Shown one piece after another: positions 1 through 8,278 of a stretch of DNA of 64,000 nucleotides (positions within the stretch are counted from its first letter, which is position 1; each line of letters starts with the position of its first letter). The notes under the pieces were generated by a model. It ran no database searches, was not told where the DNA came from, and saw nothing but the letters and a program-made list of their open reading frames with translations. The position numbers were made by a program, and so were the translations under genes. Where the stretch lies: positions 29,051 through 93,050 of the forward strand of contig NZ_VNHX01000019.1 of the NCBI RefSeq assembly GCF_008124885.1. The letters are read 5' to 3'. This DNA comes from Sphingobacterium allocomposti. GTDB taxonomy: Bacteria > Bacteroidota > Bacteroidia > Sphingobacteriales > Sphingobacteriaceae.

Positions 1-694
1 CCATATTGTTGGTGATTTCGATATGGAGCGTCTTATCATCTGTCTTCATGGCAATTTCCAGCGCTCTGCTGAAGTACAAACGGGCCGAGTCCAGCTGAAG
101 CTTATCTTCATAGATGCTACCGATATTTTCATGGATTTTGGCGGCAAGGGCCGAATCATTTTTCTCGTCCAGTTGGGCCAGTGCCATATGCTGGTAGTGT
201 TTAGCCTCTTCAAGGTTGCCGTTTTTCTCGTGCACCTGTCCGATATGTGCGAGGGCATCGGCGATACCTTCCTGTGCGTCGGCCGACTTATATAAAGTAA
301 GCCCCTGTTCGAAGGCCTCCAGGGACGAAGGATATTGTTTGTTATGAAACCTCGTTTCGCCGATTTTAATCCATATCGCGGCCAGTTCCGCTATCTGGTT
401 TTGTTTTCTAAATAGCGATTCGGCCCGATAAAAGTTGTCAAGCGCCTGTAGATAGGCCGCCTGAAAATAGTATAATTCGCCGATCTGCCCGTAGCAGACA
501 GCGGCCTGGCAGTCGTTGTCATCCGCTAAAGCGGCATGGAGCGTCCGTCTTATCTGCTTAAATGCCATATCCGGATTTTCACGCATCGATTCCCGCGACA
601 GCGGCGCATAGGACGTGCTTTTCTGGGCAAAAAGCAGATTGCCCACACACAACAGGAGTATCGGAAGAAATAAATATCGGGATAAAATAGCCAT
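1..694 (-). CDS. Exported tetratricopeptide-repeat protein, N-terminal part (runs off window)
   Basis: This is an open frame read leftward from ATG at 692-694 with no stop before the window edge, so about 231 residues are visible. The first 25 residues form a signal peptide (MAILSRYLFLPILLLCVGN followed by a FAQ cleavage site). The rest is helical repeats of TPR type, with recurring patterns such as A..Y..G.IG.LYY...Y..AL..F..A and G.A.AL.HIGQ.HE..GN. In Bacteroidota, proteins that begin like this usually continue into a membrane segment with either a histidine kinase or a LuxR-type DNA-binding domain, so a two-component sensor is possible. The C-terminus is not visible and the function cannot be set. 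It diverges from argD and shares a 169-bp spacer with it. Confidence 0.8.
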   Translation of the reverse strand, partial: MAILSRYLFLPILLLCVGNLLFAQKSTSYAPLSRESMRENPDMAFKQIRRTLHAALADDNDCQAAVCYGQIGELYYFQAAYLQALDNFYRAESLFRKQNQIAELAAIWIKIGETRFHNKQYPSSLEAFEQGLTLYKSADAQEGIADALAHIGQVHEKNGNLEEAKHYQHMALAQLDEKNDSALAAKIHENIGSIYEDKLQLDSARLYFSRALEIAMKTDDKTLHIEITNNM

Positions 695-810
695 ATTAAA
701 ATTGTGTCCTGTATCAGATGGAGGTAATAGCTTTAAAAGTAAAAGGCTGATATGATCTTAGTGTTATGTAGGTGTTAATTTAATATTTAATGGTGTTAAC
801 TATGGCCACC

Positions 811-843
811 TTGCTGTTTTTTAGCCGCTCTTCGTTATCTTTG
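811..843 (+). promoter_or_regulatory. Predicted Bacteroidota promoter of argD
   Basis: A -33 TTG at 811-813 is followed after 22 bases by TATCTTTG at 836-843, a full match to TAnnTTTG. Transcription would start near 848-850, leaving a leader of only about 15 bases before the argD ATG at 864. No Shine-Dalgarno sequence is visible, as is usual in the phylum. Confidence 0.65.
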
Positions 844-863
844 CTAGCAATCATTTAATTTAC

Positions 864-1997
864 ATGGATTTATTTAACGTCTATCCAATCAATCCCATCA
901 ATATTGTTAGAGCGGAGGGGTCTACAGTCTGGGATAGCCAAGGTAACGAATACCTTGATCTGTATGGTGGTCACGCGGTGATTTCTATTGGACACACGCA
1001 TCCACATTATGTTGAAGCATTGACGTCGCAATTGAACCGAATTGGTTTTTATTCGAATTCGGTTGAGATTCCGATTCAGAAGCAATTTGCCCAGCTGTTG
1101 GGGGAAGTGTCGGGTAAGGAAGCGTATACGCTCTTTCTTTGTAACTCGGGTGCTGAAGCAAACGAGAACGCGCTGAAACTGGCGTCTTTCCATAATAAGC
1201 GAAAAAAGGTTATTGCCTTTACGAAAGCGTTCCATGGGCGCACATCGTTAGCTGTGGCGGCGACTGACAATCGGAATATCGTGGCTCCGGTCAATGAGAC
1301 CGATAACGTGTCGTTTTTGCCGTTTAACGATGAGGAAGCCTTAACAAGAGCCTTTGAGGAATATGGCCATCTGGTGTCGTCGGTCATCATTGAGGGCATT
1401 CAAGGGGTAGGAGGAATACGCGAAGCCTCCGTGTCGTTTTTGCGACTGATCCGTCGTTTATGTGATCAATACGGTGCTGTATTTATCGCCGATTCTGTGC
1501 AGTGCGGATACGGCCGTACCGGCAATTTCTTTTCACATGATTACGCCGGTGTGGATGCCGACATCTATACGATGGCTAAAGGTATGGGAAACGGTTTTCC
1601 GATCGGGGGAATCGCAATTTCTCCAACGTTTCAAGCGTCATTTGGTATGTTGGGAACAACGTTTGGCGGAAATCATTTAGCTTGTGCCGCCGGTATAGCA
1701 GTATTGGATGTTATTAAACAGGAAAACCTATTGGATAATGCGAAGGCGGTGGGCGAATACCTTATTCAGGAGCTGAACAAATTTGAGCGCGTGCTGGAAG
1801 TCAGAGGACGTGGGCTGATGATCGGTATCGAGCTTCCTGAAGAATTAGGAAGCGTTAAGAAAGACCTCCTCGTTAAGAATCGCATATTCACGGGCGAGGC
1901 AAAGCCGAACGTCATCCGCATCTTGCCGGCGCTCAATATCACGAAGGAGATAGCGGATAGATTTTTGACCGCGCTTGATGAGCGGCTGAAGGGATAA
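864..1997 (+). CDS. argD: Acetylornithine/succinylornithine aminotransferase
   Basis: 377 residues, class III PLP aminotransferase. It would interconvert N-acyl-glutamate 5-semialdehyde and N-acylornithine in arginine synthesis. Visible family motifs are the N-terminal WD..G..YLDLYGG.AV substrate region, the GAEANENALK phosphate-binding motif, an IADSVQ-type stretch before the lysine, and the PLP lysine in the AKGMGNG motif (Lys239). Length is normal for ArgD. It is the first gene of a block argD-argF'-argB-proC-argE, but a 149-bp spacer separates it from argF', larger than the other gaps in the block. Given the neighbouring ArgF', the acyl group may be succinyl rather than acetyl; this cannot be decided from ArgD itself. 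Confidence 0.93.
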   Translation: MDLFNVYPINPINIVRAEGSTVWDSQGNEYLDLYGGHAVISIGHTHPHYVEALTSQLNRIGFYSNSVEIPIQKQFAQLLGEVSGKEAYTLFLCNSGAEANENALKLASFHNKRKKVIAFTKAFHGRTSLAVAATDNRNIVAPVNETDNVSFLPFNDEEALTRAFEEYGHLVSSVIIEGIQGVGGIREASVSFLRLIRRLCDQYGAVFIADSVQCGYGRTGNFFSHDYAGVDADIYTMAKGMGNGFPIGGIAISPTFQASFGMLGTTFGGNHLACAAGIAVLDVIKQENLLDNAKAVGEYLIQELNKFERVLEVRGRGLMIGIELPEELGSVKKDLLVKNRIFTGEAKPNVIRILPALNITKEIADRFLTALDERLKG

Positions 1998-2146
1998 GGA
2001 CGTTTTACTTTTGCTTTTTACTTTGAAATATCACTCGTGTTCCAGCCACAAAAACACAAGAATATTCCATAGGGCAATCGAAAATCAGAATGCGAAGCAT
2101 TCACCAATACAGTTGGATGTAAGCACTAATGAATAATTAGACACAT
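1998..2146 (+). promoter_or_regulatory. argD-argF' spacer with inverted repeat and start-proximal motif
   Basis: The spacer holds a perfect inverted repeat GAATGCGAAGCATTC (2088-2102) and, just before the argF' start, GCACTAATGAATAATT (2123-2138). The second sequence is a weaker relative of an A-rich word found directly in front of argH and of the gene starting at 48256. No clear TAnnTTTG promoter was found here, so argF' may depend on argD transcription. Confidence 0.4.
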
Positions 2147-3106
2147 ATGAAAAAATTTTTTTCCGTAGCGGACGTAGCTGATTTACATGGGGTTGTTCAG
2201 GAGGCGCTGTCGTTGAAAAGTTCGCCTCACGCCTTTGAGCACTTAGGTAAAAACAAAACATTGGGACTTGTTTTTTTGAATCCAAGCCTACGTACACGTT
2301 TAAGTACGCAGAAGGCGGCAATGAACCTTGGCATGAACGTCATGGTGATGAACATGGACAAAGACGGGTGGGCATTGGAAACACAGGACGGTGTAGTGAT
2401 GGATGGAACGACAGTAGAACACATTCGGGAAGCGGCAGCTGTGATGGGCGAATATTGTGATATCCTCGGACTTCGTTCCTTTCCCGGGCTGAAAGACAGG
2501 GAAGCCGATTACACGGAGGACCTGTTTAATAAGTTTATCAGCTACTGCGGTGTCCCTGTTGTCTCGTTGGAAAGTGCGACACGGCACCCGTTGCAGAGTC
2601 TTACCGACCTTATAACTATTACAGAGCATAAAGCGGTGGAGAAGCCTAAGGTGGTCCTGGCATGGGCGCCTCACGTGAAAGCCCTGCCCCAGGCAGTTCC
2701 CAACTCGTTTTCAGAGTGGATGTGTAAAGCACAGGAACAGGGGCTCGTAGAGTTTACGATTGCCCACCCTATGGGATATGAGCTGTGTGAGGATTTTACG
2801 AAAGGGGCAAAAATAACGAACGATCTGGAAGAGGGATTGAGCGGGGCGGACTTTGTCTATGTAAAAAACTGGTCTTCTTATGTAGATTATGGTCAGGTTT
2901 ATCCGGTGGCGCAAAGCTGGATGATGGACAATCGGAAGCTACAGATGACGAACAACGCCAAGGTTATGCACTGCCTGCCTGTGCGACGTGACCTGGAACT
3001 GTCTTCAGAAATTTTGGATGGTCCGAATTCGCTGGTAATTAAGGAAGCGGGGAACCGCGTCTGGGCTGCGCAGGTCGTCTTGAAACGTATGTTGGAAAAT
3101 CTTTAG
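2147..3106 (+). CDS. argF': N-acylornithine carbamoyltransferase (probably N-succinylornithine type)
   Basis: 319 residues, aspartate/ornithine carbamoyltransferase superfamily, of the branch that uses N-acylated ornithine. The carbamoyl-phosphate site is SLRTR (47-51), with the ATRHPLQ motif in mid-protein and HCLPVRR at 275-281. It aligns well by eye with the Bacteroides fragilis succinylornithine enzyme (shared RLSTQKAA.NLGMNV, ATRHPLQS, APH...LPQAVPNSF.EWM). Residue 90 (MDGTTV90EH) corresponds to the known specificity position, which is Glu in Xanthomonas acetylornithine transcarbamylase and Pro in the B. fragilis enzyme. Published work on the Xanthomonas enzyme reported that replacing this Glu with Val, among others, shifts it to succinylornithine, so Val90 favours the succinyl substrate. 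argB follows after 14 bases. Confidence 0.92.
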   Translation: MKKFFSVADVADLHGVVQEALSLKSSPHAFEHLGKNKTLGLVFLNPSLRTRLSTQKAAMNLGMNVMVMNMDKDGWALETQDGVVMDGTTVEHIREAAAVMGEYCDILGLRSFPGLKDREADYTEDLFNKFISYCGVPVVSLESATRHPLQSLTDLITITEHKAVEKPKVVLAWAPHVKALPQAVPNSFSEWMCKAQEQGLVEFTIAHPMGYELCEDFTKGAKITNDLEEGLSGADFVYVKNWSSYVDYGQVYPVAQSWMMDNRKLQMTNNAKVMHCLPVRRDLELSSEILDGPNSLVIKEAGNRVWAAQVVLKRMLENL

Positions 3107-3120
3107 AGATACTTATAGCG

Positions 3121-3915
3121 ATGGGAAGTGTGCTGAATATTATTAAGATAGGCGGAAATGTCATTGATGACGAGGAACAGCTTCAAAGTTTCCTCGAAAA
3201 GTTTGCGGCCCTGCAGGGAAAGAAGATTTTAGTTCATGGCGGAGGCAAGATAGCAACGAGGGTTGCATCGGGGTTAGGCATAGAGGCAAAGATGGTGAAC
3301 GGGCGGCGGATAACAGACGAAGCCATGCTGGATGTCGTGACGATGGTATATGCTGGCTTAACCAACAAAAAAGTAGTTTCTTCGCTCCAGAAGTTCGGTT
3401 GTGATGCCGTGGGGCTGAGTGGGGCCGACGGCAATACAATTAAAGCCGTAAAACGGCCGGTGAAAGAGATTGACTACGGCTACGTAGGGGATATTTTGGT
3501 AGACTCGGTGAATCTGCTGAGCATAAAGAAATTTTTGGAGGCGGGCTTTACGCCGGTATTCTCGGCCATCACGCATAACGGACTCGGCCAGCTATTGAAT
3601 ACGAATGCCGACACTATTGCTTCGGCATTGGCGGTCTCGCTGTCGAAAATATTCGAAACGCGTTTAATTTACTGCTTTGAAAAGAATGGTGTCCTTCGTG
3701 ATGTAGAGGATCCCAACTCGGTTATAAAGTCGATTCACGCAGATGAGTTTCAGCAGCTGGTAGACAGCGGTACTATTTACGAAGGAATGATACCGAAGCT
3801 GGAAAACGCCTTTCACGCTATTGGGAAAGGAGTCAAAAATGTATATATTGGCAATGCTTTAAACCTACATCTTTATCAACAGGGAGAGTTTGGCACTTGC
3901 TTATTGGGCAAATAA
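3121..3915 (+). CDS. argB: N-acetylglutamate (N-acylglutamate) kinase
   Basis: 264 residues, amino-acid kinase family. It phosphorylates the gamma-carboxylate of N-acylglutamate. Motifs seen are KIGGN near the N-terminus (phosphate-binding lysine), LVHGGG, the NGRRITDE substrate-arginine segment, VGLSGADG, and the C-terminal YEGMIPKLENAFHAI typical of ArgB. It is on the short side of the family and lacks the N-terminal extension of arginine-inhibited hexameric enzymes, so strong allosteric feedback is not evident. It lies 14 bases after argF' and 9 bases before proC, clearly in one transcription unit. Confidence 0.94.
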   Translation: MGSVLNIIKIGGNVIDDEEQLQSFLEKFAALQGKKILVHGGGKIATRVASGLGIEAKMVNGRRITDEAMLDVVTMVYAGLTNKKVVSSLQKFGCDAVGLSGADGNTIKAVKRPVKEIDYGYVGDILVDSVNLLSIKKFLEAGFTPVFSAITHNGLGQLLNTNADTIASALAVSLSKIFETRLIYCFEKNGVLRDVEDPNSVIKSIHADEFQQLVDSGTIYEGMIPKLENAFHAIGKGVKNVYIGNALNLHLYQQGEFGTCLLGK

Positions 3916-3924
3916 ACAGTTAAG

Positions 3925-4725
3925 ATGAGTAAAATAACAATAATCGGCAGCGGAAACATTGGTTTTTCCCTGGCCAAGGGGCTGGTGACGTCAGGTCAGT
4001 TTAAGCCGGACGATATTACGTTAACACGACGCAGCATTGCCGCGCTAAAGGAAGAGGCCGGATTAGGGTTTCGCGTGAGTGACAACAACCCGGAAGCATC
4101 GTCCGACGCCGATATTATCGTACTCGCCATATTGCCGCAGCAGCTGAAGAAAGTGATGGAAGAGCTAAAGCCGGTCGTACAGCCCACCCAGGTTATTGTA
4201 TCGGTGGTGTCGGGTGTTAGCTGTGCCGACGTGAAGGCAATTTTAGGCCAGGACAAAATCGTGGTAAGAGCTATGCCGAATACGGCTATCGCCATCGGGC
4301 AATCCATGACCTGTATCGCCAGCGATGACGCGCCGGGCGAAAAGGTGGCTGTCGTTGAACGTCTTTTCGAGGCAGTAGGCTCAGTTGTTATCATTCAGGA
4401 AGACCTGATGACGTCGGCGACAGCCTTATGCGCATGTGGTATCGCCTTTTTCCTGCGCGCCATCCGGGCAGCATCTCAAGGTGGCGTTGAAATCGGTTTC
4501 CATGCCCATGACGCGCTGAAGATGGCAGTTCAAACGGCCAAGGGAGCTGCGGACCTGCTGTTGCAAACGCAAAATCATCCGGAAGGTGAAATTGACAAGG
4601 TTACATCACCCAAAGGATGTACCATTGCGGGTCTTAACGAAATGGAGCACTATGGCTTTAGCTCCGCCTTTATCAAAGGAATTAAACTATCGGCAAAAAA
4701 AGCGGGAGGGCTGTATAATGATTAA
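3925..4725 (+). CDS. proC: Pyrroline-5-carboxylate reductase
   Basis: 266 residues. It reduces 1-pyrroline-5-carboxylate to proline with NAD(P)H. The N-terminus has the Rossmann signature IIGSGNIGFSLAKGL, followed by VLAILPQQ and the VRAMPNTA motif of the family. The C-terminal dimerisation helix carries VTSPKGCTIAGLNEME, matching the usual P5CR signature. Its position inside an arginine operon places proline and arginine synthesis, which share glutamate-derived semialdehydes, under common transcription. It overlaps the start of argE by 8 bases, suggesting translational coupling. Confidence 0.93.
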   Translation: MSKITIIGSGNIGFSLAKGLVTSGQFKPDDITLTRRSIAALKEEAGLGFRVSDNNPEASSDADIIVLAILPQQLKKVMEELKPVVQPTQVIVSVVSGVSCADVKAILGQDKIVVRAMPNTAIAIGQSMTCIASDDAPGEKVAVVERLFEAVGSVVIIQEDLMTSATALCACGIAFFLRAIRAASQGGVEIGFHAHDALKMAVQTAKGAADLLLQTQNHPEGEIDKVTSPKGCTIAGLNEMEHYGFSSAFIKGIKLSAKKAGGLYND

Positions 4726-5794
4726 TGACAAAGCCGCTATCGACATGCTTTACGACGATGCTTTGGGTCTGCTCAAGAAGCTTATACAGATTCCCTCCTT
4801 CAGCAGAGAGGAACAGGACACGGCAGATCTGCTGTGTCTTTTTTTTGATGAAAGACAGGTATCCTACCAGCGGGTCGGAAACAACGTGTGGGCATATAAC
4901 AGGTACGCAGATGCGGACAAGCCCACTATTTTATTGAACTCGCACCATGATACCGTAAAACCTAACCCGGGATACACCCGGGATCCTTTTGCTGCAGTTA
5001 TTGAGGAAGACAGACTGTACGGCTTAGGCAGCAACGATGCCGGCGGTTGCCTGGTGTCGCTTATCGCCGCCTTTCTTTATTACCATAAGGCCGAAGATCT
5101 GTCGTATAACCTGTGTTTGCTGGCGTCGGCGGAGGAGGAAATTTCGGGTAAGGACGGTATAGAAGAAGCTATCCGGCATACCGGACCGTTGGCCTTTGCT
5201 ATTGTCGGCGAACCTACGCTGTTGAATCTGGCGGTCGCGGAGAAAGGCCTTATGGTCCTGGACTGCGAAGCGTACGGCAAGGCAGGACATGCGGCGAGAG
5301 AGGAGGGTGAAAATGCTATCTATAAGGCAATGGATGCTATAGGGTGGTTCCGTGGCTTTCAGTTTCCGAAGGTGTCGCCCTACCTTGGACCGGTTAAGAT
5401 GTCGGTCACGGTAATAAATGCCGGCTCGCAGCATAACGTAGTGCCCGCGTCGTGCAAGTTCGTTGTTGACGTAAGGACGACGGAAATGTATAGCCATGAC
5501 GAGGTTTTGGCAATCATCCGGGAGCACGTGCACGTCGACGTGAAGCCTAGATCTACGAGGCTCACGCCATCCACGATTCCGCTGGACCATCCCCTCGTAC
5601 AGTCGGGAATCCGGCTTGGGGCCAGCACGTATGGAAGCCCGACGATGAGCGATCAGGCGTTACTGTCCGTGCCCTCATTGAAGGTCGGGCCCGGCGACTC
5701 TGCCCGTTCTCATATGGCAGACGAATTCATCTTTTTGTCGGAAATCAGACAAGGGATAATGTTCTATATAGACTTATTGGGAGGCGTCCTGTAG
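4718..5794 (+). CDS. argE: N-acylornithine/N-acylcitrulline deacylase (ArgE-type M20 peptidase)
   Basis: 358 residues from the ATG at 4718. A longer in-frame reading from 4586 is just the proC overlap and is rejected because the family starts near KAAIDML. M20 metal-site motifs are visible: LNSHHDTV (His, Asp), GLGSNDAGG (bridging Asp), SAEEE (catalytic Glu pair) and RSHMADEF (His). In bacteria that carbamoylate acylornithine, this enzyme removes the acyl group from acylcitrulline rather than from acylornithine; that is the expected role here, with succinylcitrulline a likely substrate. There is no argJ in the window, consistent with a linear pathway. A purine-rich GGGAGGG lies 8 to 14 bases before the start. 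Confidence 0.88.
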   Translation: MINDKAAIDMLYDDALGLLKKLIQIPSFSREEQDTADLLCLFFDERQVSYQRVGNNVWAYNRYADADKPTILLNSHHDTVKPNPGYTRDPFAAVIEEDRLYGLGSNDAGGCLVSLIAAFLYYHKAEDLSYNLCLLASAEEEISGKDGIEEAIRHTGPLAFAIVGEPTLLNLAVAEKGLMVLDCEAYGKAGHAAREEGENAIYKAMDAIGWFRGFQFPKVSPYLGPVKMSVTVINAGSQHNVVPASCKFVVDVRTTEMYSHDEVLAIIREHVHVDVKPRSTRLTPSTIPLDHPLVQSGIRLGASTYGSPTMSDQALLSVPSLKVGPGDSARSHMADEFIFLSEIRQGIMFYIDLLGGVL

Positions 5795-5810
5795 CTATGA
5801 ATGATAGATA

Positions 5811-5845
5811 GGAGATGTGAGATCATGTTGCAATCTCACATCTCC
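5811..5845. terminator. Bidirectional terminator between argE and the Lrp gene
   Basis: A perfect 13-bp stem (GGAGATGTGAGAT at 5811-5823 with its complement at 5833-5845) and a 9-base loop lie between two convergent genes. The T-run on either side is weak, but stem strength and position fit a shared terminator. Confidence 0.75.
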
Positions 5846-5858
5846 TGTTTCACACCTC

Positions 5859-6329
5859 TTACAATGTGATTTGTCGTTTAATACTTTCTTCCAGGGAAAT
5901 GATCGTCTCGGTGCGCTGTATTCCTGTTAAGGCCTGAATGTCTTCATTTAAAACTTTCCGTAAATGGGCGGTGTCCCGACATACGATTTTCGCGAACATG
6001 CTGTATTGCCCCGTGCAATAATGTAGTTCGACAACCTCTTTGATTTCACGCAGCTGTTTTACCGCGTCAGCGTATTGAGATCCTTTTTCGAGATAGATTC
6101 CCAGAAACGCGGTGATGTCGAATCCGACTTTTTGCGGGTTAATAATTAGCTCCGACCCTTTAATTATTCCGAGTTCTTCCATCTTTTTCATGCGAACATG
6201 GATTGTTCCGCCCGAAACTATTAGCTTTTTTGCTATTTCAGTGTATGGAATTGAGGCATCTTCCATTAAAATAGATAGAATTTGAACATCTAAATTGTCT
6301 AAATCGTAATTTGAATACTTTTTATCCAT
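5859..6329 (-). CDS. Lrp/AsnC family transcriptional regulator
   Basis: 156 residues. The N-terminal winged helix-turn-helix reads LDVQILSILMEDASIPYTEIAKKL with the recognition helix in the VSGGTIHVRMKKMEELGII region. The remainder is the RAM ligand-binding domain, with FLGIYLEKGSQY and the HYCTGQYSMFAKIVCRD strand pair. Such proteins bind amino acids as octamers and bend DNA at amino-acid metabolic genes. Its location directly after argE, convergent, makes control of arginine/proline genes a reasonable guess, but no target site was identified. Upstream lies a gene-free stretch with an oppositely directed promoter. Confidence 0.92.
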   Translation of the reverse strand: MDKKYSNYDLDNLDVQILSILMEDASIPYTEIAKKLIVSGGTIHVRMKKMEELGIIKGSELIINPQKVGFDITAFLGIYLEKGSQYADAVKQLREIKEVVELHYCTGQYSMFAKIVCRDTAHLRKVLNEDIQALTGIQRTETIISLEESIKRQITL

Positions 6330-6395
6330 AAAAAATGGTGTTTTTGTTTAAAATTTTTACTCTTTTTTGTAAAATAACTAAAAATCAAATAAAGT

Positions 6396-6426
6396 TTGCA
6401 GATATTTTGAGAACATTTTATATTTG
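6396..6426 (+). promoter_or_regulatory. Predicted promoter reading away from the Lrp gene
   Basis: TTG at 6396-6398, 20-base spacer, TATATTTG at 6419-6426: a complete match to the phylum consensus with good spacing. No ORF follows; a hairpin-rich stretch and a terminator do. Confidence 0.6.
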
Positions 6427-6430
6427 TATT

Positions 6431-6549
6431 AACAAAACGGGATAAAAGTTGAAAGTTTTGTTAACAAGGCATGTTACTTCCCTCAAAATAACATAGGTTT
6501 ATAATTGGTTAGCGTAGAAGCTCCTCGCCCGGGGAGCTTCTTCCTTTTT
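6431..6549 (+). ncRNA. Candidate small RNA, about 120 nt
   Basis: A predicted promoter (-7 at 6419-6426) would start transcription near 6431. The 5' part forms a perfect 10-bp stem (TTAACAAAAC 6429-6438 with its complement 6455-6464, loop 16 bases; the first base pairs may fall at the start site). The 3' end is an intrinsic terminator: GAAGCTCC 6517-6524 pairs with 6533-6540, extended by two more pairs, then TTCCTTTTT. There is no convincing ORF inside. It does not match an RNA family I recognise. It could also be an untranslated leader ending in an attenuator, but no gene follows on this strand before 8279. Confidence 0.45.
6517..6549 (+). terminator. Intrinsic terminator
   Basis: An 8- to 10-bp GC-rich stem (arms 6517-6526 and 6531-6540, tetraloop GCCC) is followed by TTCCTTTTT. 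It reads on the + strand and would end the transcript from the promoter at 6396-6426. Confidence 0.7.
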
Positions 6550-6918
6550 GAACTACCGTTATACAAACCTGCTTATTTTTATTTTTTTTGTAAAAATACT
6601 AAGTATTTTTCGAATGTTATTTTATATTTTTCAAAAATAAGTCGAATTATTGTAAATGTTTTATTTTTACCGGCTTTCCTCTGGGCCCCTCGGCGTATTA
6701 CGCACGGAAATTTCCGTATCTTTCCTCTATAAATTAACTATAAAACAGTCCCTTGCGCATTGGGATTTGCGATTTTCCTCTTCGAGTTTGGTCTACCAAA
6801 GTGTGGCATTAACTCATGCTTGTGTACTTATAGCCTTTTCAGGCATGTTGCATTGGCCAATTTAAAAACGGGGTCTTTTAGCCACCATAAAGATACCCGG
6901 CCTTTACGCAAAAAAATG
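6550..6918. other. Gene-free flank downstream of the IS110 transposase
   Basis: No ORF here looks real. The stretch holds an odd-length palindrome (AAAAATACT and its complement around one A, 6592-6610) and a perfect 14-bp palindrome ACGGAAATTTCCGT (6704-6717). In IS110-family elements one long non-coding end encodes the bridge RNA; in IS1111-type members it is the end downstream of the transposase, which is this side. The insertion-element boundary cannot be placed because these elements lack clear terminal repeats. Confidence 0.4.
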
Positions 6919-8115
6919 TCATGGTTTAAGTTTCGCTATGCGTTCCATTTCCTTTTGGTGATACCGTATCCTTACATCTAGTTTGGCTGGTTCGTAGATC
7001 ACCTGTAGTGCCGGATTATAAGGAGTTAGGTCTTTTAGGATATTCCATACAACAACGGATATTTTTCGTGCAATAGCGATCAGGGCCTTTTTCGAGGATT
7101 TTCTTATACTTAGACGGTTGAATTTATCTTTAAAATAGGAGCCTTTACAGCGGCTTGCCGCCCAGGCAACCTGTACCAGTATTGGCTTGAGATATCTGTT
7201 TCCTTTAGTGATCGCTGTACTTTTATATTTCCCTGCGCTTTCATCATTCTTTGGTCGTAATCCGACCCATCCGCTGAGTTTACCGCTGTTTTCAAAAACT
7301 TTCATGTCTGCGCCGGTCTCGGCGATGATCACAGCGGAACTGATACGGCTTACCCCGGGAATCGTCTTTAGCAGGGCACTCTGCCGTGGAAAATCACGTC
7401 TGCAGATGGCTTCGATCTTCTCCAGGTATTCGCCCGACTGCTTATTCAACAGGTCATATTCAGCTTTTGCCATCTGCAGGTTGAAGCGGTGGTGTTCCTT
7501 CATGCAGCCGGTCAGGGCCGATGCCAGCTTTCCGTTTTCTTTGTTCTTCTTACTGGCATAGACCAGTTTGCTAAATCTTGCAGGATCAGTTTCGCCTGCT
7601 ATCAGCGCATCAATGACACTCAGCATACTTTTCCCTCCGATATCACTCACAAGACTACCCAAACGGATACCTGCCTGTACGAGGATATTGTCCATTTTGG
7701 TAAGCATGCGCGCTATCCGCTGCTGTAGCTTACCATAAGCCCGGGTATAGCTCCTGAGTTCCTGTATCCGCTCCCCGGGCACAAAACTCCCGGCAAGCAT
7801 ATCCTTGTGAAGCAGCTGGGCAATCCACTGTGCATCCTTTACATCGCTTTTGCGGCCGGGAAGCTGCTTGATCAGAAAGGGGTTCACCAGCATCAGATCA
7901 AACCCCATTTCACTGAGAATATTCCAGAACGGGATCCAGTAGATACTGGTGCTCTCCATGGCGACACGTTTCACATCTGAAGTTCTAAGGTATTCACCAA
8001 GCTTTCGAATGCTTGTACTGAAGGTTTCGAAAACCTCCACATCCGAGTAATGTTTTCCATCAAATACGGCACAAAAAATACTATCTTTGTGTACGTCAAG
8101 TCCTGCTGTTTTCAT
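6919..8115 (-). mobile_element. IS110-family transposase (DEDD recombinase)
   Basis: 398 residues from the ATG at 8113-8115; an extension to 8136 is possible. The N-terminal RuvC-like DEDD domain shows D7 (GLDVHKD), E54 (AMESTSIYW), D91 and D94 (GRKSDVKDAQWIA). The C-terminal Transposase_20 domain carries TIPGVSRISSAVIIAE, a serine-containing middle and ITKGNRYLK. The reading frame is intact, so the element could be active. Family members recombine using a structured bridge RNA from a non-coding end and leave no target duplication. The gene lies opposite in strand to the arg block, between the Lrp gene and a conserved hypothetical, so the insertion is probably in an intergenic region. Confidence 0.92.
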
Positions 8116-8278
8116 ATGACTTTTTTTTATCAACATAAAGATAATCAGCAGGACTGACTTTTTTGGGGGGGGGCATCCCCTCGATTTTTATCCGCTTGTG
8201 TGTAATTAAAAAATTAAATGTAGATTTATAGGAGAAGCGTTGCCCTAGGCTGTGACGCACAGAAGGCAAGGGAAACAT
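8116..8278. other. Transposase upstream region with G9 tract
   Basis: This 163-bp spacer separates the divergent transposase and the hypothetical at 8279. It has a run of nine G (8165-8173) next to CATCCCC, which could form a short G-C stem. No consensus promoter was seen for either gene. The edge of the insertion sequence probably lies inside. Confidence 0.35.

Noticed and set aside
4586..4717. N-terminal extension of ArgE into proC
   Set aside because: The extra 44 residues are the shifted reading of proC; M20 enzymes of this type start near the ATG at 4718.
8165..8180. Phase-variable promoter based on the G9 tract
   Set aside because: It is possible in principle, but no promoter elements frame the tract and it probably belongs to the insertion element's edge.
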